Assembly: GCF_000633395.1 (NCBI RefSeq) | Contig: NZ_AYMU01000009.1 | Span: 281,572 to 345,571 of the forward strand | DNA length: 64,000 bases | From: Pseudomonas sp. PH1b | Lineage (GTDB): Bacteria > Pseudomonadota > Gammaproteobacteria > Pseudomonadales > Pseudomonadaceae | Direction: 5' to 3' | Part shown: piece after piece, positions 53,278 through 62,194 of the stretch | Numbering within the stretch: position 1 is the stretch's first letter | Layout of the letters: each line of letters begins with the position of its first letter | Position numbers and translations under genes: made by a program | The notes under the pieces: model-generated | Databases searched by the model: none | The model's input: only the letters and a program-made list of their open reading frames with translations | Told to the model about the DNA's origin: nothing

Positions 53278-54606
53278 TTAGCGCAGCATGCCGCTGCCGT
53301 AACCCTTCAGGTTGGCTTTCTTCATCAGGGATTCGTACTGGTGGGAAACGAGGTGCGATTGTACTTGGGACATGAAGTCCATAACAACCACGACCACGAT
53401 CAGCAACGAGGTCCCGCCAAGGTAGAACGGAACGTTTGCAGCAACCACCAGGAACTGGGGCAACAGACAGACGGCCGTCATATATAGAGCACCGAACATG
53501 GTCAAGCGGGTCAGAACGCCATCAATGTAGCGCGCAGACTGCTCACCTGGACGGATGCCCGGAATAAAGGCACCGGACTTCTTCAGGTTTTCCGCTACGT
53601 CTTTCGGATTGAACATCAACGCCGTATAGAAGAAGCAGAAGAAAATAATCCCTGCACTAAACAGCAGAATATTCAACGGCTGACCAGGAGCGATCGACTG
53701 CGAGATGTCCTGCAACCAGCCCATACCTTCAGACTGACCGAACCAGGCACCCAACGAAGCCGGAAACAGCAAAATGCTGCTCGCGAAAATAGCAGGAATA
53801 ACACCGGCCATATTCACTTTCAGCGGCAAGTGGCTGGTCTGCGCAGCAAACACCTTACGGCCCTGCTGACGCTTGGCGTAGTGAACAGCAATACGACGCT
53901 GACCACGCTCAATGAACACCACAAAACCGATAATCGCTACTGCCAGCAAACCGATCGCAACCAAGGCGAAAATATTGATATCACCCTGACGTGCAGACTC
54001 GAAAGACTGCCCGATCGCTCTCGGAAGACCGGCGACGATACCTGCGAAAATCAACATCGAGATACCGTTGCCAACACCACGCTCAGTAATCTGCTCACCC
54101 AGCCACATCATGAACATCGCACCAGCCACAAAAGTGGATACCGCGACGAAATGGAAGCCAAAGTCACCAGTGAACGCAACGCCCTGCCCGGCCAGACCAA
54201 CGGACATGCCGATAGCCTGAACCAGAGCGAGGACGACAGTGCCGTAGCGGGTGTACTGGCTGATCTTGCGACGGCCAGCTTCACCTTCCTTCTTCAACTG
54301 CTCCAGCTGCGGGCTGACGGCGGTCATCAGCTGCATGATGATCGATGCCGAAATGTACGGCATGATCCCCAGTGCAAAAATGCTCATCCGCTCCAGCGCG
54401 CCGCCGGAAAACATGTTGAACAAGCTAAGAATGGTCCCCTCATTCTGTCGAAACAGGTCTGCGAGTCGGTCCGGGTTGATACCTGGAACCGGGATGTGTG
54501 CGCCTATTCGGTAGACGATAATCGCCAGGAACAGAAAACGCAGACGAGCCCAGAGTTCAGACATACCGCCTTTGCCGAGCGCAGAGAGAGCACCTTGCTT
54601 AGCCAT
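53278..54606 (-). CDS. secY: Preprotein translocase subunit SecY
   Basis: A 442-residue ten-helix membrane channel for Sec export. Signatures are ELWARLRFLFLAIIVYRIGAHIPVPGI at the start, NMFSGGALERMSIFALGIMPYISASIIMQL (plug and helix 2), the cytosolic loop GQRRIAVHYAKRQQG and the C-terminal QSHLVSHQYESLMKKANLKG. Its ATG comes directly after the rplO stop with no gap, so expression is tied to the ribosomal genes. Confidence 0.98.
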   Translation of the reverse strand: MAKQGALSALGKGGMSELWARLRFLFLAIIVYRIGAHIPVPGINPDRLADLFRQNEGTILSLFNMFSGGALERMSIFALGIMPYISASIIMQLMTAVSPQLEQLKKEGEAGRRKISQYTRYGTVVLALVQAIGMSVGLAGQGVAFTGDFGFHFVAVSTFVAGAMFMMWLGEQITERGVGNGISMLIFAGIVAGLPRAIGQSFESARQGDINIFALVAIGLLAVAIIGFVVFIERGQRRIAVHYAKRQQGRKVFAAQTSHLPLKVNMAGVIPAIFASSILLFPASLGAWFGQSEGMGWLQDISQSIAPGQPLNILLFSAGIIFFCFFYTALMFNPKDVAENLKKSGAFIPGIRPGEQSARYIDGVLTRLTMFGALYMTAVCLLPQFLVVAANVPFYLGGTSLLIVVVVVMDFMSQVQSHLVSHQYESLMKKANLKGYGSGMLR

Positions 54607-55041
54607 TTATTCCTCGAACTTGCCGCCAGCTGCTTCGATAGCCGCACGCGCACCTTTGGTGGCGGCGATACCCTTGATGGTCACAGCGCGAGTAACTTCG
54701 CCGGACAGCATGATTTTCACACGCTGAACGTTGACGTTGATCACGTTGGCATCTTTCAGGGACTGCACGGTAACGATGTCGCCTTCCACTTTAGCCAGCT
54801 CGGACAGACGCACTTCTGCGCGGTCCATGGCTTTCAGGGAAACGAAACCGAACTTCGGCAGACGACGATGCAGCGGCTGTTGACCGCCTTCAAAGCCTGG
54901 AGCAATGGTGCCACCGGAGCGGGAAGTCTGACCTTTGTGACCACGGCCACCAGTCTTACCCAAACCACTACCGATACCACGGCCCGGACGATGCTTTTCG
55001 CGACGGGAACCCGGCGCTGGACTCAGATCATTGAGTTTCAT
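54607..55041 (-). CDS. rplO: 50S ribosomal protein L15
   Basis: A 144-residue assembly protein. It starts MKLNDLSPAPGSRREKHRPGRGIGSGLGKTGGRGHKGQ, the extended basic arm of L15, followed by GFEGGQQPLHRRLPKFGF and a C-terminal globular part ending GARAAIEAAGGKFEE. It lies between rpmD (3 bases before) and secY (adjacent). Confidence 0.98.
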   Translation of the reverse strand: MKLNDLSPAPGSRREKHRPGRGIGSGLGKTGGRGHKGQTSRSGGTIAPGFEGGQQPLHRRLPKFGFVSLKAMDRAEVRLSELAKVEGDIVTVQSLKDANVINVNVQRVKIMLSGEVTRAVTIKGIAATKGARAAIEAAGGKFEE

Positions 55042-55044
55042 CGA

Positions 55045-55221
55045 TTAACCCTCGACACGCAGCATGTAGTAAGCCTTGTTGATCATCCCGCGATTCTCGG
55101 GAGTATCCTGGACTTCTACAGTGTGACCGATGCGACGCAGACCCAGACCCTTAACGCACAGTTTGTGGTTAGGGATGCGGCCGGTCATGCTTTTGATCAG
55201 CGTTACTTTAACGGTAGCCAT
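55045..55221 (-). CDS. rpmD: 50S ribosomal protein L30
   Basis: A 58-residue protein, [23 protein letters not shown]..., with the L30 core [21 protein letters not shown] and ending [10 protein letters not shown]. It stands 2 bases after rpsE and 3 bases before rplO, in the standard spc order. Confidence 0.97.
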
Positions 55222-55223
55222 GA

Positions 55224-55724
55224 TCAGATAATCTCCTGGACGCTTTTGCCACGCTTGGCGGCAATGGATTCAGGGGACTGCATTGCCTTCAAACCCTTGA
55301 AAGTGGCGTGAACCACGTTTACTGGGTTAGTCGAGCCGTAGCACTTGGCCAGAACGTTCTGAACGCCAGCAACTTCGAGGACAGCACGCATAGCGCCGCC
55401 AGCGATGATACCGGTACCTTCAGAAGCAGGCTGCATGTAAACCTTGGAAGCGCCGTGGGCGGACTTCATGGCGTACTGCAGAGTGGTGCCGTTCAGATCA
55501 ACTTGGATCATGTTGCGACGAGCAGCTTCCATTGCCTTCTGGATCGCAGCAGGCACTTCACGCGACTTGCCACGGCCGAAGCCAACACGGCCCTTACCAT
55601 CACCAACCACGGTCAACGCGGTGAAAGTGAAGATACGGCCGCCTTTAACGGTTTTGGCTACGCGGTTAACTTGAACCAGCTTCTCAATGTAGCCTTCGTC
55701 GCGCTTTTGGTCGTTATTTGACAT
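55224..55724 (-). CDS. rpsE: 30S ribosomal protein S5
   Basis: A 166-residue decoding-accuracy protein. The double-stranded-RNA-like N-terminal domain has [37 protein letters not shown]; the C-terminal domain has [32 protein letters not shown]. Length and context are normal; the spectinomycin loop [11 protein letters not shown] looks wild type. Confidence 0.98.
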
Positions 55725-55727
55725 AAC

Positions 55728-56078
55728 TTAGAACTCCAGCCCAGCTTCACGAGCAGCATCAGCCAGCGCCTTGACGCGGCCGTGGTACTTGAAGCCAGAG
55801 CGGTCGAAAGCCACCTGCGAGACGCCAGCGGCTTTAGCACGCGTAGCGACCAGCTGGCCAACCTTAGTGGCCGCGTCGATGTTGCCAGTGGCGCCATCAC
55901 GCAGTTCTTTATCCAAAGTCGAGGCACTTGCCAGGACTTTGTTGCCGTCGGCCGAAATGACCTGGGCGTAGATGTGCTGCGAAGAGCGGAACACGCAGAG
56001 ACGCACGACTTCGAGTTCGTGCATTTTCAGGCGTGCTTTGCGAGCGCGACGCAGTCGAGTAACTTTTTTGTCGGTCAT
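55728..56078 (-). CDS. rplR: 50S ribosomal protein L18
   Basis: A 116-residue 5S rRNA-binding protein. It begins with a basic arm (KKVTRLRRARKARLKM), then RLCVFRSSQHIYAQVISADGNKVLASAST and the C-terminal AFDRSGFKYHGRVKALADAAREAGLEF. It is 10 bases after rplF and 3 bases before rpsE. Confidence 0.98.
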   Translation of the reverse strand: MTDKKVTRLRRARKARLKMHELEVVRLCVFRSSQHIYAQVISADGNKVLASASTLDKELRDGATGNIDAATKVGQLVATRAKAAGVSQVAFDRSGFKYHGRVKALADAAREAGLEF

Positions 56079-56088
56079 TTGCTATGCC

Positions 56089-56622
56089 CTACTTCTTCTT
56101 GGCTTCTTTACGACGGACGACTTCGTCCGCGTAGCGCACACCTTTACCTTTGTAAGGCTCTGGTGGACGGAAGTCGCGGATCTCAGCGGCCACTTGACCT
56201 ACCAGCTGCTTATCGATGCCCTTGATCAGGATATCGGTCTGGCTAGGAGTCTCAGCGGTGATGCCTTCCGGCAGTTCGTAATCCACTGGATGCGAGAAGC
56301 CGAGGGCCAGGTTCAGCACTGTGCCTTTTGCTTGTGCCTTGTAACCAACACCGACCAGCTGGAGCTTGCGCTCGAAGCCTTGGCTTACGCCTTGGACCAT
56401 GTTGTTTACCAGAGCACGAGTGGTACCGGCCATTGCACGCGTTTGTTGGTCGCCATTGCGAGCAGCAAAACGCAGCTCACCAGCTTCCTCAACGATTTCA
56501 ACGGACGAGTGAACGTTCAGTTCGAGAGTGCCCTTGGCACCCTTCACCGAAAGCTGTTGGCCGGCGAATTTAACTTCGACACCAGCTGGCAGCTTAACGG
56601 GGTTCTTAGCGACGCGAGACAT
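56089..56622 (-). CDS. rplF: 50S ribosomal protein L6
   Basis: A 177-residue two-domain protein near the peptidyl-transferase region. MSRVAKNPVKLPAGVEVKFAGQQLSVKGAKG opens the first domain; the second ends QVAAEIRDFRPPEPYKGKGVRYADEVVRRKEAKKK, with the conserved RPPEPYKGKG loop. It follows rpsH after 12 bases. Confidence 0.98.
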   Translation of the reverse strand: MSRVAKNPVKLPAGVEVKFAGQQLSVKGAKGTLELNVHSSVEIVEEAGELRFAARNGDQQTRAMAGTTRALVNNMVQGVSQGFERKLQLVGVGYKAQAKGTVLNLALGFSHPVDYELPEGITAETPSQTDILIKGIDKQLVGQVAAEIRDFRPPEPYKGKGVRYADEVVRRKEAKKK

Positions 56623-56634
56623 GCTTATCCCCCC

Positions 56635-57027
56635 TTAGAACACAGTGCAAAGAACTTCGCCGCCGACACCGGCAGCGCGCGCAGCACGATCAGTCATCAC
56701 ACCTTTGTTGGTGGAGACGATAGACACGCCAAGACCGCCACGTACTTTCGGCAGTTCTTCAACGGACTTGTACTGACGCAGGCCTGGACGGCTAACGCGC
56801 TTCACTTCTTCGATGACCGGACGGCCTTCGAAGTACTTCAGCTCGATGGACAGCAGAGGTTTGATTTCGCTGCTGATCTGATAACCCGCGATGTAACCTT
56901 CGTCCTTCAGGACTTTTGCTACAGCCACCTTCAACGTGGAAGACGGCATGCTTACGACGGACTTTTCAGCCATCTGGGCATTACGGATTCGAGTTAGCAT
57001 GTCCGCTAACGGGTCCTGCATACTCAT
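56635..57027 (-). CDS. rpsH: 30S ribosomal protein S8
   Basis: A 130-residue 16S rRNA-binding protein and spc-operon translational repressor in E. coli. MSMQDPLADMLTRIRNAQMAEKSVV starts it, and GLGVSIVSTNKGVMTDRAARAAGVGGEVLCTVF ends it, with the RNA-contact STNKGVMTD loop. A 207-bp gap separates it from rpsN and carries an independent promoter, so S8 and the genes after it can be made from a second transcript. Confidence 0.98.
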   Translation of the reverse strand: MSMQDPLADMLTRIRNAQMAEKSVVSMPSSTLKVAVAKVLKDEGYIAGYQISSEIKPLLSIELKYFEGRPVIEEVKRVSRPGLRQYKSVEELPKVRGGLGVSIVSTNKGVMTDRAARAAGVGGEVLCTVF

Positions 57028-57123
57028 GGGCTAGATGCTCCTGATACAAAAAGAATTAGCCTTGCGGCTACAACTGTCGCCGAGAAATTCCGGGCAAAAA
57101 ACACGGGCTCAGGCGAGCCGGTC

Positions 57124-57152
57124 ATTCTAGACACACCCCAGAAATGAATCAA
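57124..57152 (-). promoter_or_regulatory. Internal sigma-70 promoter of the spc operon (before rpsH)
   Basis: On the minus strand: -35 TTGATT (57152-57147), 17-base spacer, -10 TAGAAT (57129-57124). Start of transcription is expected near 57117, about 90 bases before rpsH. The -35 sits inside the 3' arm of the perfect palindrome at 57145-57174. Same -35 and same spacing as the rpsM promoter. Confidence 0.82.
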
Positions 57153-57174
57153 GCCCCAAAAGGGGCTTGATTCA
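57145..57174. terminator. Perfect 13-bp hairpin between rpsN and rpsH
   Basis: TGAATCAAGCCCC and GGGGCTTGATTCA are perfect arms separated by AAAA (plus strand). It lies 61 bases after the rpsN stop in the rpsH direction. On the minus strand it is followed by TTTCTGG, so termination would be partial. It could be an attenuator, an RNase III or processing site, or a boundary for the internal promoter that overlaps it. Confidence 0.7.
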
Positions 57175-57234
57175 CGTTCAAGGCCACCGGTTATCGGCTT
57201 CTTGCGAACCCGACAACCGCGACTTTGATAGCTA

Positions 57235-57540
57235 TTACCAGCTGGCTTTAACCAGACCTGGTACGTCACCACGCATGGCAGCTTCACGCAGCTTGTTACG
57301 GCCAAGGCCGAACTTGCGGTAAACGCCGTGCGGACGACCAGTCAGGCGGCAGCGGTTACGCATGCGCGAGGCGCTTGCGTCACGTGGCTGCTTCTGCAGA
57401 GCTACGGTAGCTTCCCAACGAGCTTCTGGACTTGCGTTCAGATCCACGATGATAGCTTTCAGCGCTGCACGCTTGGTGGCGTACTTGGCAACGGTGAGCT
57501 GACGCTTCAGCTCACGGTTTTTCATGCTCTTCTTGGCCAT
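57235..57540 (-). CDS. rpsN: 30S ribosomal protein S14 (zinc-free type)
   Basis: A 101-residue protein: [30 protein letters not shown], then [46 protein letters not shown]. It is the long form without the CxxC zinc ribbon of short S14 proteins. The internal ATG is chosen because the 22 upstream in-frame residues are not ribosomal. Thirteen bases separate it from rplE. Confidence 0.97.
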
Positions 57541-57553
57541 TTTCCTACTCCAA

Positions 57554-58093
57554 TCAGTTGCGGAACGGGAATTTGAAAGCACGCAGCAGAGCGCGGCCTT
57601 CATCATCGTTCTTGGCAGTGGTGGTCAGGGTAATGTCCAGACCGCGGAGAGCATCGATCTTGTCGTAATCGATTTCCGGGAAAATGATCTGCTCTTTCAC
57701 GCCCATGCTGTAGTTGCCACGACCATCGAAGGACTTGGCATTCAGGCCGCGGAAGTCGCGAACCCGAGGCAGGGAGATCGACAGCAGACGATCCAGGAAC
57801 TCGTACATACGCTCACGGCGCAGGGTCACTTTGACGCCGATCGGCCATCCTTCGCGGACTTTGAAGCCAGCGATGGATTTACGAGCGTAGGTCACAACGA
57901 CTTTCTGGCCGGTGATCTTTTCCAGGTCAGCAACAGCATGCTCGATGACTTTTTTGTCGCCGATAGCTTCGCCCAGACCCATGTTCAGGGTGATTTTGGT
58001 AACGCGCGGAACTTCCATCACGTTCGAAAGCTTAAGTTCTTCCTTAAGTTTCGGAGCGATTTCCTTCCGGTAAATCTCTTTTAGTCGTGCCAT
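57554..58093 (-). CDS. rplE: 50S ribosomal protein L5
   Basis: A 179-residue 5S rRNA-binding protein. [43 protein letters not shown] is the family start; the later [24 protein letters not shown] and [41 protein letters not shown] are typical. It follows rplX after 20 bases. Confidence 0.98.
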
Positions 58094-58113
58094 GGTCTTC
58101 TACCTAGCAGTGT

Positions 58114-58428
58114 TCAAGCATCAACCGCTTTTTGGGTCGACTTGAAGACACGAATTTTTTTGCCGTCTTCTACTTTGAAACCAACGCGGTCAGCCTTGTT
58201 GGTTTCGCCGTTGAAAATGGCGACGTTGGAAGCGTGCAGTGGCGCTTCTTTCTCGACGATACCGCCCTGTACGCCCGACATCGGGTTAGGCTTGGTATGA
58301 CGCTTGACCAGGTTCAGGCCACCGACAACCAGACGGTCATCAGCCAGAACCTTAAGCACCTTACCGCGCTTACCTTTGTCTTTGCCGGCGATCACGATGA
58401 TCTCGTCGTCACGACGAATCTTTTGCAT
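58114..58428 (-). CDS. rplX: 50S ribosomal protein L24
   Basis: A 104-residue assembly-initiator protein. The KOW motif is IRRDDEIIVIAGKDKGKRGKVLKV (residues 4-27), followed by VGGLNLVKRHTKPNPMSGVQGGIVEKEAPLHASNVAIF. It is 11 bases after rplN. In E. coli the S8-binding control site is near the rplX-rplE junction. Confidence 0.97.
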   Translation of the reverse strand: MQKIRRDDEIIVIAGKDKGKRGKVLKVLADDRLVVGGLNLVKRHTKPNPMSGVQGGIVEKEAPLHASNVAIFNGETNKADRVGFKVEDGKKIRVFKSTQKAVDA

Positions 58429-58439
58429 GTCGGATCTCC

Positions 58440-58808
58440 TTACAGCACTTCTGGGGCGAGCGAGACGATCTTCATGAACTTCTCAGTACGAAGTTCACGG
58501 GTCACTGGCCCAAAGATACGGGTGCCGATCGGCTCTTGCTTGTTGTTCAACAGAACAGCAGCGTTGCCATCAAAGCGGATGATGGAGCCGTCAGCACGAC
58601 GAACGCCATGGCGAGTGCGGACTACAACAGCAGTCATCACTTGGCCTTTTTTCACCTTACCGCGAGGAATTGCTTCCTTGACGGTAACTTTGATGATGTC
58701 ACCGATACCAGCGTAACGACGATGGGAGCCACCCAGCACCTTGATGCACATAACGCGGCGAGCGCCGCTGTTATCGGCCACATCGAGCATGGATTGAGTC
58801 TGAATCAT
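58440..58808 (-). CDS. rplN: 50S ribosomal protein L14
   Basis: A 122-residue intersubunit-bridge protein. It starts MIQTQSMLDVADNSGARRVMCIKVLGGSHRRYAGIGDIIKVTVKEA and ends RELRTEKFMKIVSLAPEVL, both fully conserved. It opens the spc operon, 23 bases after rpsQ; no separate promoter is evident here, so S10 and spc are probably joined. Confidence 0.98.
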   Translation of the reverse strand: MIQTQSMLDVADNSGARRVMCIKVLGGSHRRYAGIGDIIKVTVKEAIPRGKVKKGQVMTAVVVRTRHGVRRADGSIIRFDGNAAVLLNNKQEPIGTRIFGPVTRELRTEKFMKIVSLAPEVL

Positions 58809-58831
58809 ATAATTTCTCCGACCCCTAGCCC

Positions 58832-59098
58832 TTAGACTTCCACAGCGCGTTCGAGAACATCAACCAGGGCCCAAGACTTGGTCTTGGCCATCGGACGAGT
58901 TTCACGAATAGTGACTTTGTCGCCGATGTGGCACTGGTTGGTTTCGTCGTGCGCGTGCAGCTTAGTCGAACGCTTAACGTATTTACCGTAGATAGGGTGC
59001 TTAACGCGACGCTCGATCAGAACGGTGATGGTCTTGTCCATCTTGTCGCTGACAACACGGCCAGTCAGCGTACGGACAGTTTTTTCGGCTTCAGCCAT
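58832..59098 (-). CDS. rpsQ: 30S ribosomal protein S17
   Basis: An 88-residue OB-fold 16S rRNA-binding protein: TLTGRVVSDKMDKTITVLIERRVKHPIYGKYV, then HDETNQCHIGDKVTIRETRPMAKTKSWALVDVLE. It is the last gene of the S10 operon and begins 2 bases after rpmC. Confidence 0.98.
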   Translation of the reverse strand: MAEAEKTVRTLTGRVVSDKMDKTITVLIERRVKHPIYGKYVKRSTKLHAHDETNQCHIGDKVTIRETRPMAKTKSWALVDVLERAVEV

Positions 59099-59100
59099 GA

Positions 59101-59292
59101 TTACTTACCTGCCTGCTGGTTGAGCACAGTCTTCACGCGAGCGATGTCACGCTTAACTTGCGAGAGCAGATGAGACTGCCCCAACTGGCCAGTTGCTTTC
59201 TGCATGCGCAGATTGAACTGGTCGCGCAGCAGGCCGAGCAGTTGCTCGTTCAGCTGCTGTGCGGATTTTTCACGAAGTTCATTCGCTTTCAT
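59101..59292 (-). CDS. rpmC: 50S ribosomal protein L29
   Basis: A 63-residue protein next to the exit tunnel, beginning [37 protein letters not shown] and ending [13 protein letters not shown]. The ATG shares a base with the rplP stop (TGATG); an in-frame GTG one codon earlier is less likely and would give 64 residues. Confidence 0.97.
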
Positions 59293-59705
59293 CACATCAC
59301 CGTCCGTTTAACAAAGGAGGTGGCGAGCGGCAGCTTTGCAGCAGCCAGGGCGAAAGCCTCACGCGCCAGCTCTTCAGAAACACCCTCGATTTCATACAGG
59401 ACTTTGCCTGGCTGAATCTGGGCAACCCAGTATTCGACGTTACCCTTACCTTTACCCATCCGAACTTCGAGTGGCTTCTTGGAAATAGGCTTGTCCGGGA
59501 ATACACGGATCCAGATCTTGCCGCCACGTTTTACGTGACGGGTCAGAGCACGACGCGCTGACTCGATCTGACGAGCGGTGAGACGACCACGAGCAACAGA
59601 CTTCAGCGCGAACTCGCCGAAGCTGACTTTGCTACCGCGCAGTGCCAGACCACGGTTGTGACCGGTCATCTGCTTGCGGAACTTCGTACGCTTTGGTTGC
59701 AACAT
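59292..59705 (-). CDS. rplP: 50S ribosomal protein L16
   Basis: A 137-residue peptidyl-transferase-region protein. [19 protein letters not shown] is the family start; [48 protein letters not shown] is the conserved core, containing the Arg that some organisms hydroxylate (near residue 81). It overlaps rpmC by one base. Confidence 0.98.
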
Positions 59706-59717
59706 TTGGCGTACCCC

Positions 59718-60404
59718 TTACTTAGCAGCTTTTTTACGAGGCGCAGGTGCTTGTGGCTTCAGTTCTTCTTGGCGACCACCAATTACTTCGCCTTTGAAGA
59801 TCCAAACCTTCACACCGATCACACCGTAAGTGGTGTGAGCTTCGTAGGTGGCATAGTCGATATCAGCACGCAGGGTGTGCAGTGGCACACGACCTTCGCG
59901 ATACCATTCAGTACGTGCGATTTCTGCACCGCCGAGACGACCGCTCACTTGGATTTTGATGCCTTTGGCACCAATGCGCATGGCGTTCTGTACGGCGCGC
60001 TTCATAGCGCGACGGAACATTACGCGACGCTCCAGCTGCTGAGCTACGCTCTGCGCAACCAGCATACCGTCGAGCTCCGGCTTGCGGATCTCTTCGATAT
60101 TGATGTGCACAGGCACACCCATTTGCTTGGTCAGGTCCTGACGCAGCTTCTCAACATCTTCACCTTTCTTGCCGATCACGATGCCGGGACGAGCGGTGTG
60201 GATGGTGATGCGTGCAGTTTGAGCCGGACGATGGATATCGATACGGCTTACGGACGCGCTTTTTAGTTTGTCTTGGAGATACTCACGCACATTCAGATCT
60301 GCGAGCAAATAGTCCGCATAAGTCCGACCGTCTGCGTACCAGACGGAGGTGTGCTCCTTGACGATTCCCAGGCGAATGCCAATGGGATGTACTTTCTGAC
60401 CCAT
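59718..60404 (-). CDS. rpsC: 30S ribosomal protein S3
   Basis: A 228-residue mRNA-entry protein. MGQKVHPIGIRLGIVKEHTSVWYADGRTYADYL is the start, with the KH domain GIVIGKKGEDVEKLRQDL (near 55) and a C-terminal lobe with GRLGGAEIARTEWYREGRVPLHTLRADIDY. The internal ATG is chosen as it gives the universal MGQKV start. Thirteen bases after rplV. Confidence 0.98.
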   Translation of the reverse strand: MGQKVHPIGIRLGIVKEHTSVWYADGRTYADYLLADLNVREYLQDKLKSASVSRIDIHRPAQTARITIHTARPGIVIGKKGEDVEKLRQDLTKQMGVPVHINIEEIRKPELDGMLVAQSVAQQLERRVMFRRAMKRAVQNAMRIGAKGIKIQVSGRLGGAEIARTEWYREGRVPLHTLRADIDYATYEAHTTYGVIGVKVWIFKGEVIGGRQEELKPQAPAPRKKAAK

Positions 60405-60417
60405 CTCTTCGACTCCG

Positions 60418-60750
60418 TTACTTGTCAGCAACCTTGACAGTGATATGGCAAGACCGCTTGACGATGCGATCAGCACGGCCTTTGGCACGTGGCATGATGC
60501 GCTTCAGCGAACGCCCTTCGTTGACGAAAACGGTGGAGACCTTCAGGTCATCAACGTCTGCGCCTTCGTTATGCTCGGCGTTGGCTACGGCCGACTCCAG
60601 CACTTTCTTCATGATCTCGGCGGCTTTCTTACTGCTGAAAGCCAACAGGTTGAGCGCTTCGCCCACCTTCTTCCCGCGGATCTGGTCGGCGACCAAGCGG
60701 GCTTTCTGGGCGGAGATTCGAGCGCCCGACAACTTAGCGGCTACTTCCAT
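60418..60750 (-). CDS. rplV: 50S ribosomal protein L22
   Basis: A 110-residue tunnel protein. [37 protein letters not shown] starts it; the beta-hairpin that lines the tunnel is in [29 protein letters not shown]. Macrolide-resistance insertions are not seen. It is 13 bases after rpsS. Confidence 0.98.
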
Positions 60751-60763
60751 CGTTCCTTACCCC

Positions 60764-61039
60764 TTAACGCTTGGCTTTCTTGTCAGCCACGTGCCCGCGA
60801 TATGTACGGGTACCGGCGAACTCGCCCAGTTTGTGGCCGACCATGTCTTCGTTCACGAGAACTGGAACATGTTGACGACCGTTATGCACAGCAATGGTCA
60901 GACCGACCATTTGTGGCAGGATCATGGAACGGCGCGACCAGGTCTTAACTGGTTTGCGATCGTTCTTTTCCGCCGCCACTTCGATCTTCTTCAGTAGGTG
61001 AAGATCAATAAAAGGACCTTTTTTCAGAGAACGTGGCAC
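60764..61039 (-). CDS. rpsS: 30S ribosomal protein S19
   Basis: A 91-residue head protein: MPRSLKKGPFIDLHLLKKIE, then WSRRSMILPQMVGLTIAVHNGRQHVPVLVNEDMVGHKLGEFAGTRTYRGH. All standard. Sixteen bases after rplB. Confidence 0.98.
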   Translation of the reverse strand: MPRSLKKGPFIDLHLLKKIEVAAEKNDRKPVKTWSRRSMILPQMVGLTIAVHNGRQHVPVLVNEDMVGHKLGEFAGTRTYRGHVADKKAKR

Positions 61040-61055
61040 TGTCGTATCCCTCTAT

Positions 61056-61880
61056 TTACTTGCGACGACGGACGATCATTTTGTCGGTACGCTTATTACC
61101 ACGAGTCTTCGCGCCCTTAGTCGGGAAGCCCCATGGCGATACCGGATGACGACCACCAGAGGTACGACCTTCACCACCACCATGTGGGTGGTCAACCGGG
61201 TTCATGGCAACACCACGAACGGTTGGGCGAACGCCACGCCAGCGTTTGGCACCAGCTTTACCCAGCGAACGCAGGCTGTGCTCGGAGTTCGAGACTTCGC
61301 CCAGGGTCGCACGGCACTCAGCCAGCACTTTACGCATCTCACCAGAACGCAGACGCAGGGTCACATAGACACCTTCACGAGCGACCAGCTGAGCCGAAGC
61401 ACCAGCCGAACGAGCGATTTGCGCGCCTTTACCTGGCTTCAGTTCGATGCCGTGTACGGTGCTACCAACTGGAATGTTGCGCAGTTGCAGAGCGTTGCCC
61501 GGCTTGATCGGTGCCAGAGCACCTGCGATCAGCTGGTCGCCAGCGCTCACGCCTTTAGGGGCGATGATGTAGCGACGCTCGCCATCTGCGTACAGCAGCA
61601 GAGCGATGTGAGCAGTACGGTTTGGATCGTATTCGATACGCTCGACAGTGGCAGCGATGCCATCTTTGTCGTTGCGACGGAAGTCGACCAGACGATAATG
61701 CTGCTTATGACCACCACCAACGTGACGGGTGGTAATGCGGCCATTGTTGTTACGACCACCAGACTTCGACTTCTTCTCGAGCAGCGGTGCGTGAGGAGCG
61801 CCTTTATGCAGCTCCTGATTGACCACCTTGACCACAAAACGGCGGCCAGGGGAAGTCGGTTTGCATTTAACGATTGCCAT
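61056..61880 (-). CDS. rplB: 50S ribosomal protein L2
   Basis: A 274-residue protein needed for subunit joining and peptidyl transfer. It has [31 protein letters not shown]-type N-terminal basic region, a KOW-like middle, and the C-terminal [35 protein letters not shown] loop containing the essential His. Fourteen bases after rplW. Confidence 0.98.
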   Translation of the reverse strand: [274 protein letters not shown]

Positions 61881-61894
61881 GATGCACCCCTTCC

Positions 61895-62194
61895 TTACTC
61901 AGCACTGCTGCTGAAATCGAGATCTTGGCCTGGCTGAAGGGAGATAACTGCCTTCTTCCAGTCATTACGCTTGCCCAGACCGCGAGCGGTACGCTTGCTC
62001 TTACCCAGAACATTCAGGGTAGTAACACGTTCCACTTTCACGCTGAACAGGCTTTCGACGGCCTTCTTGATTTCCAGCTTGGTTGCATCAGTAGCAACCT
62101 TGAAAACGAACTGGCCTTTCTTGTCTGCCAGAACCGTAGCCTTCTCGGAAACGTGCGGGCCAAGCAGAACTTTAAATACGCGTTCCTGGTTCAT
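61895..62194 (-). CDS. rplW: 50S ribosomal protein L23
   Basis: A 99-residue exit-tunnel protein that docks SRP and trigger factor. [45 protein letters not shown] is the conserved core, with the [24 protein letters not shown] loop. It overlaps rplD by 4 bases. Confidence 0.97.
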
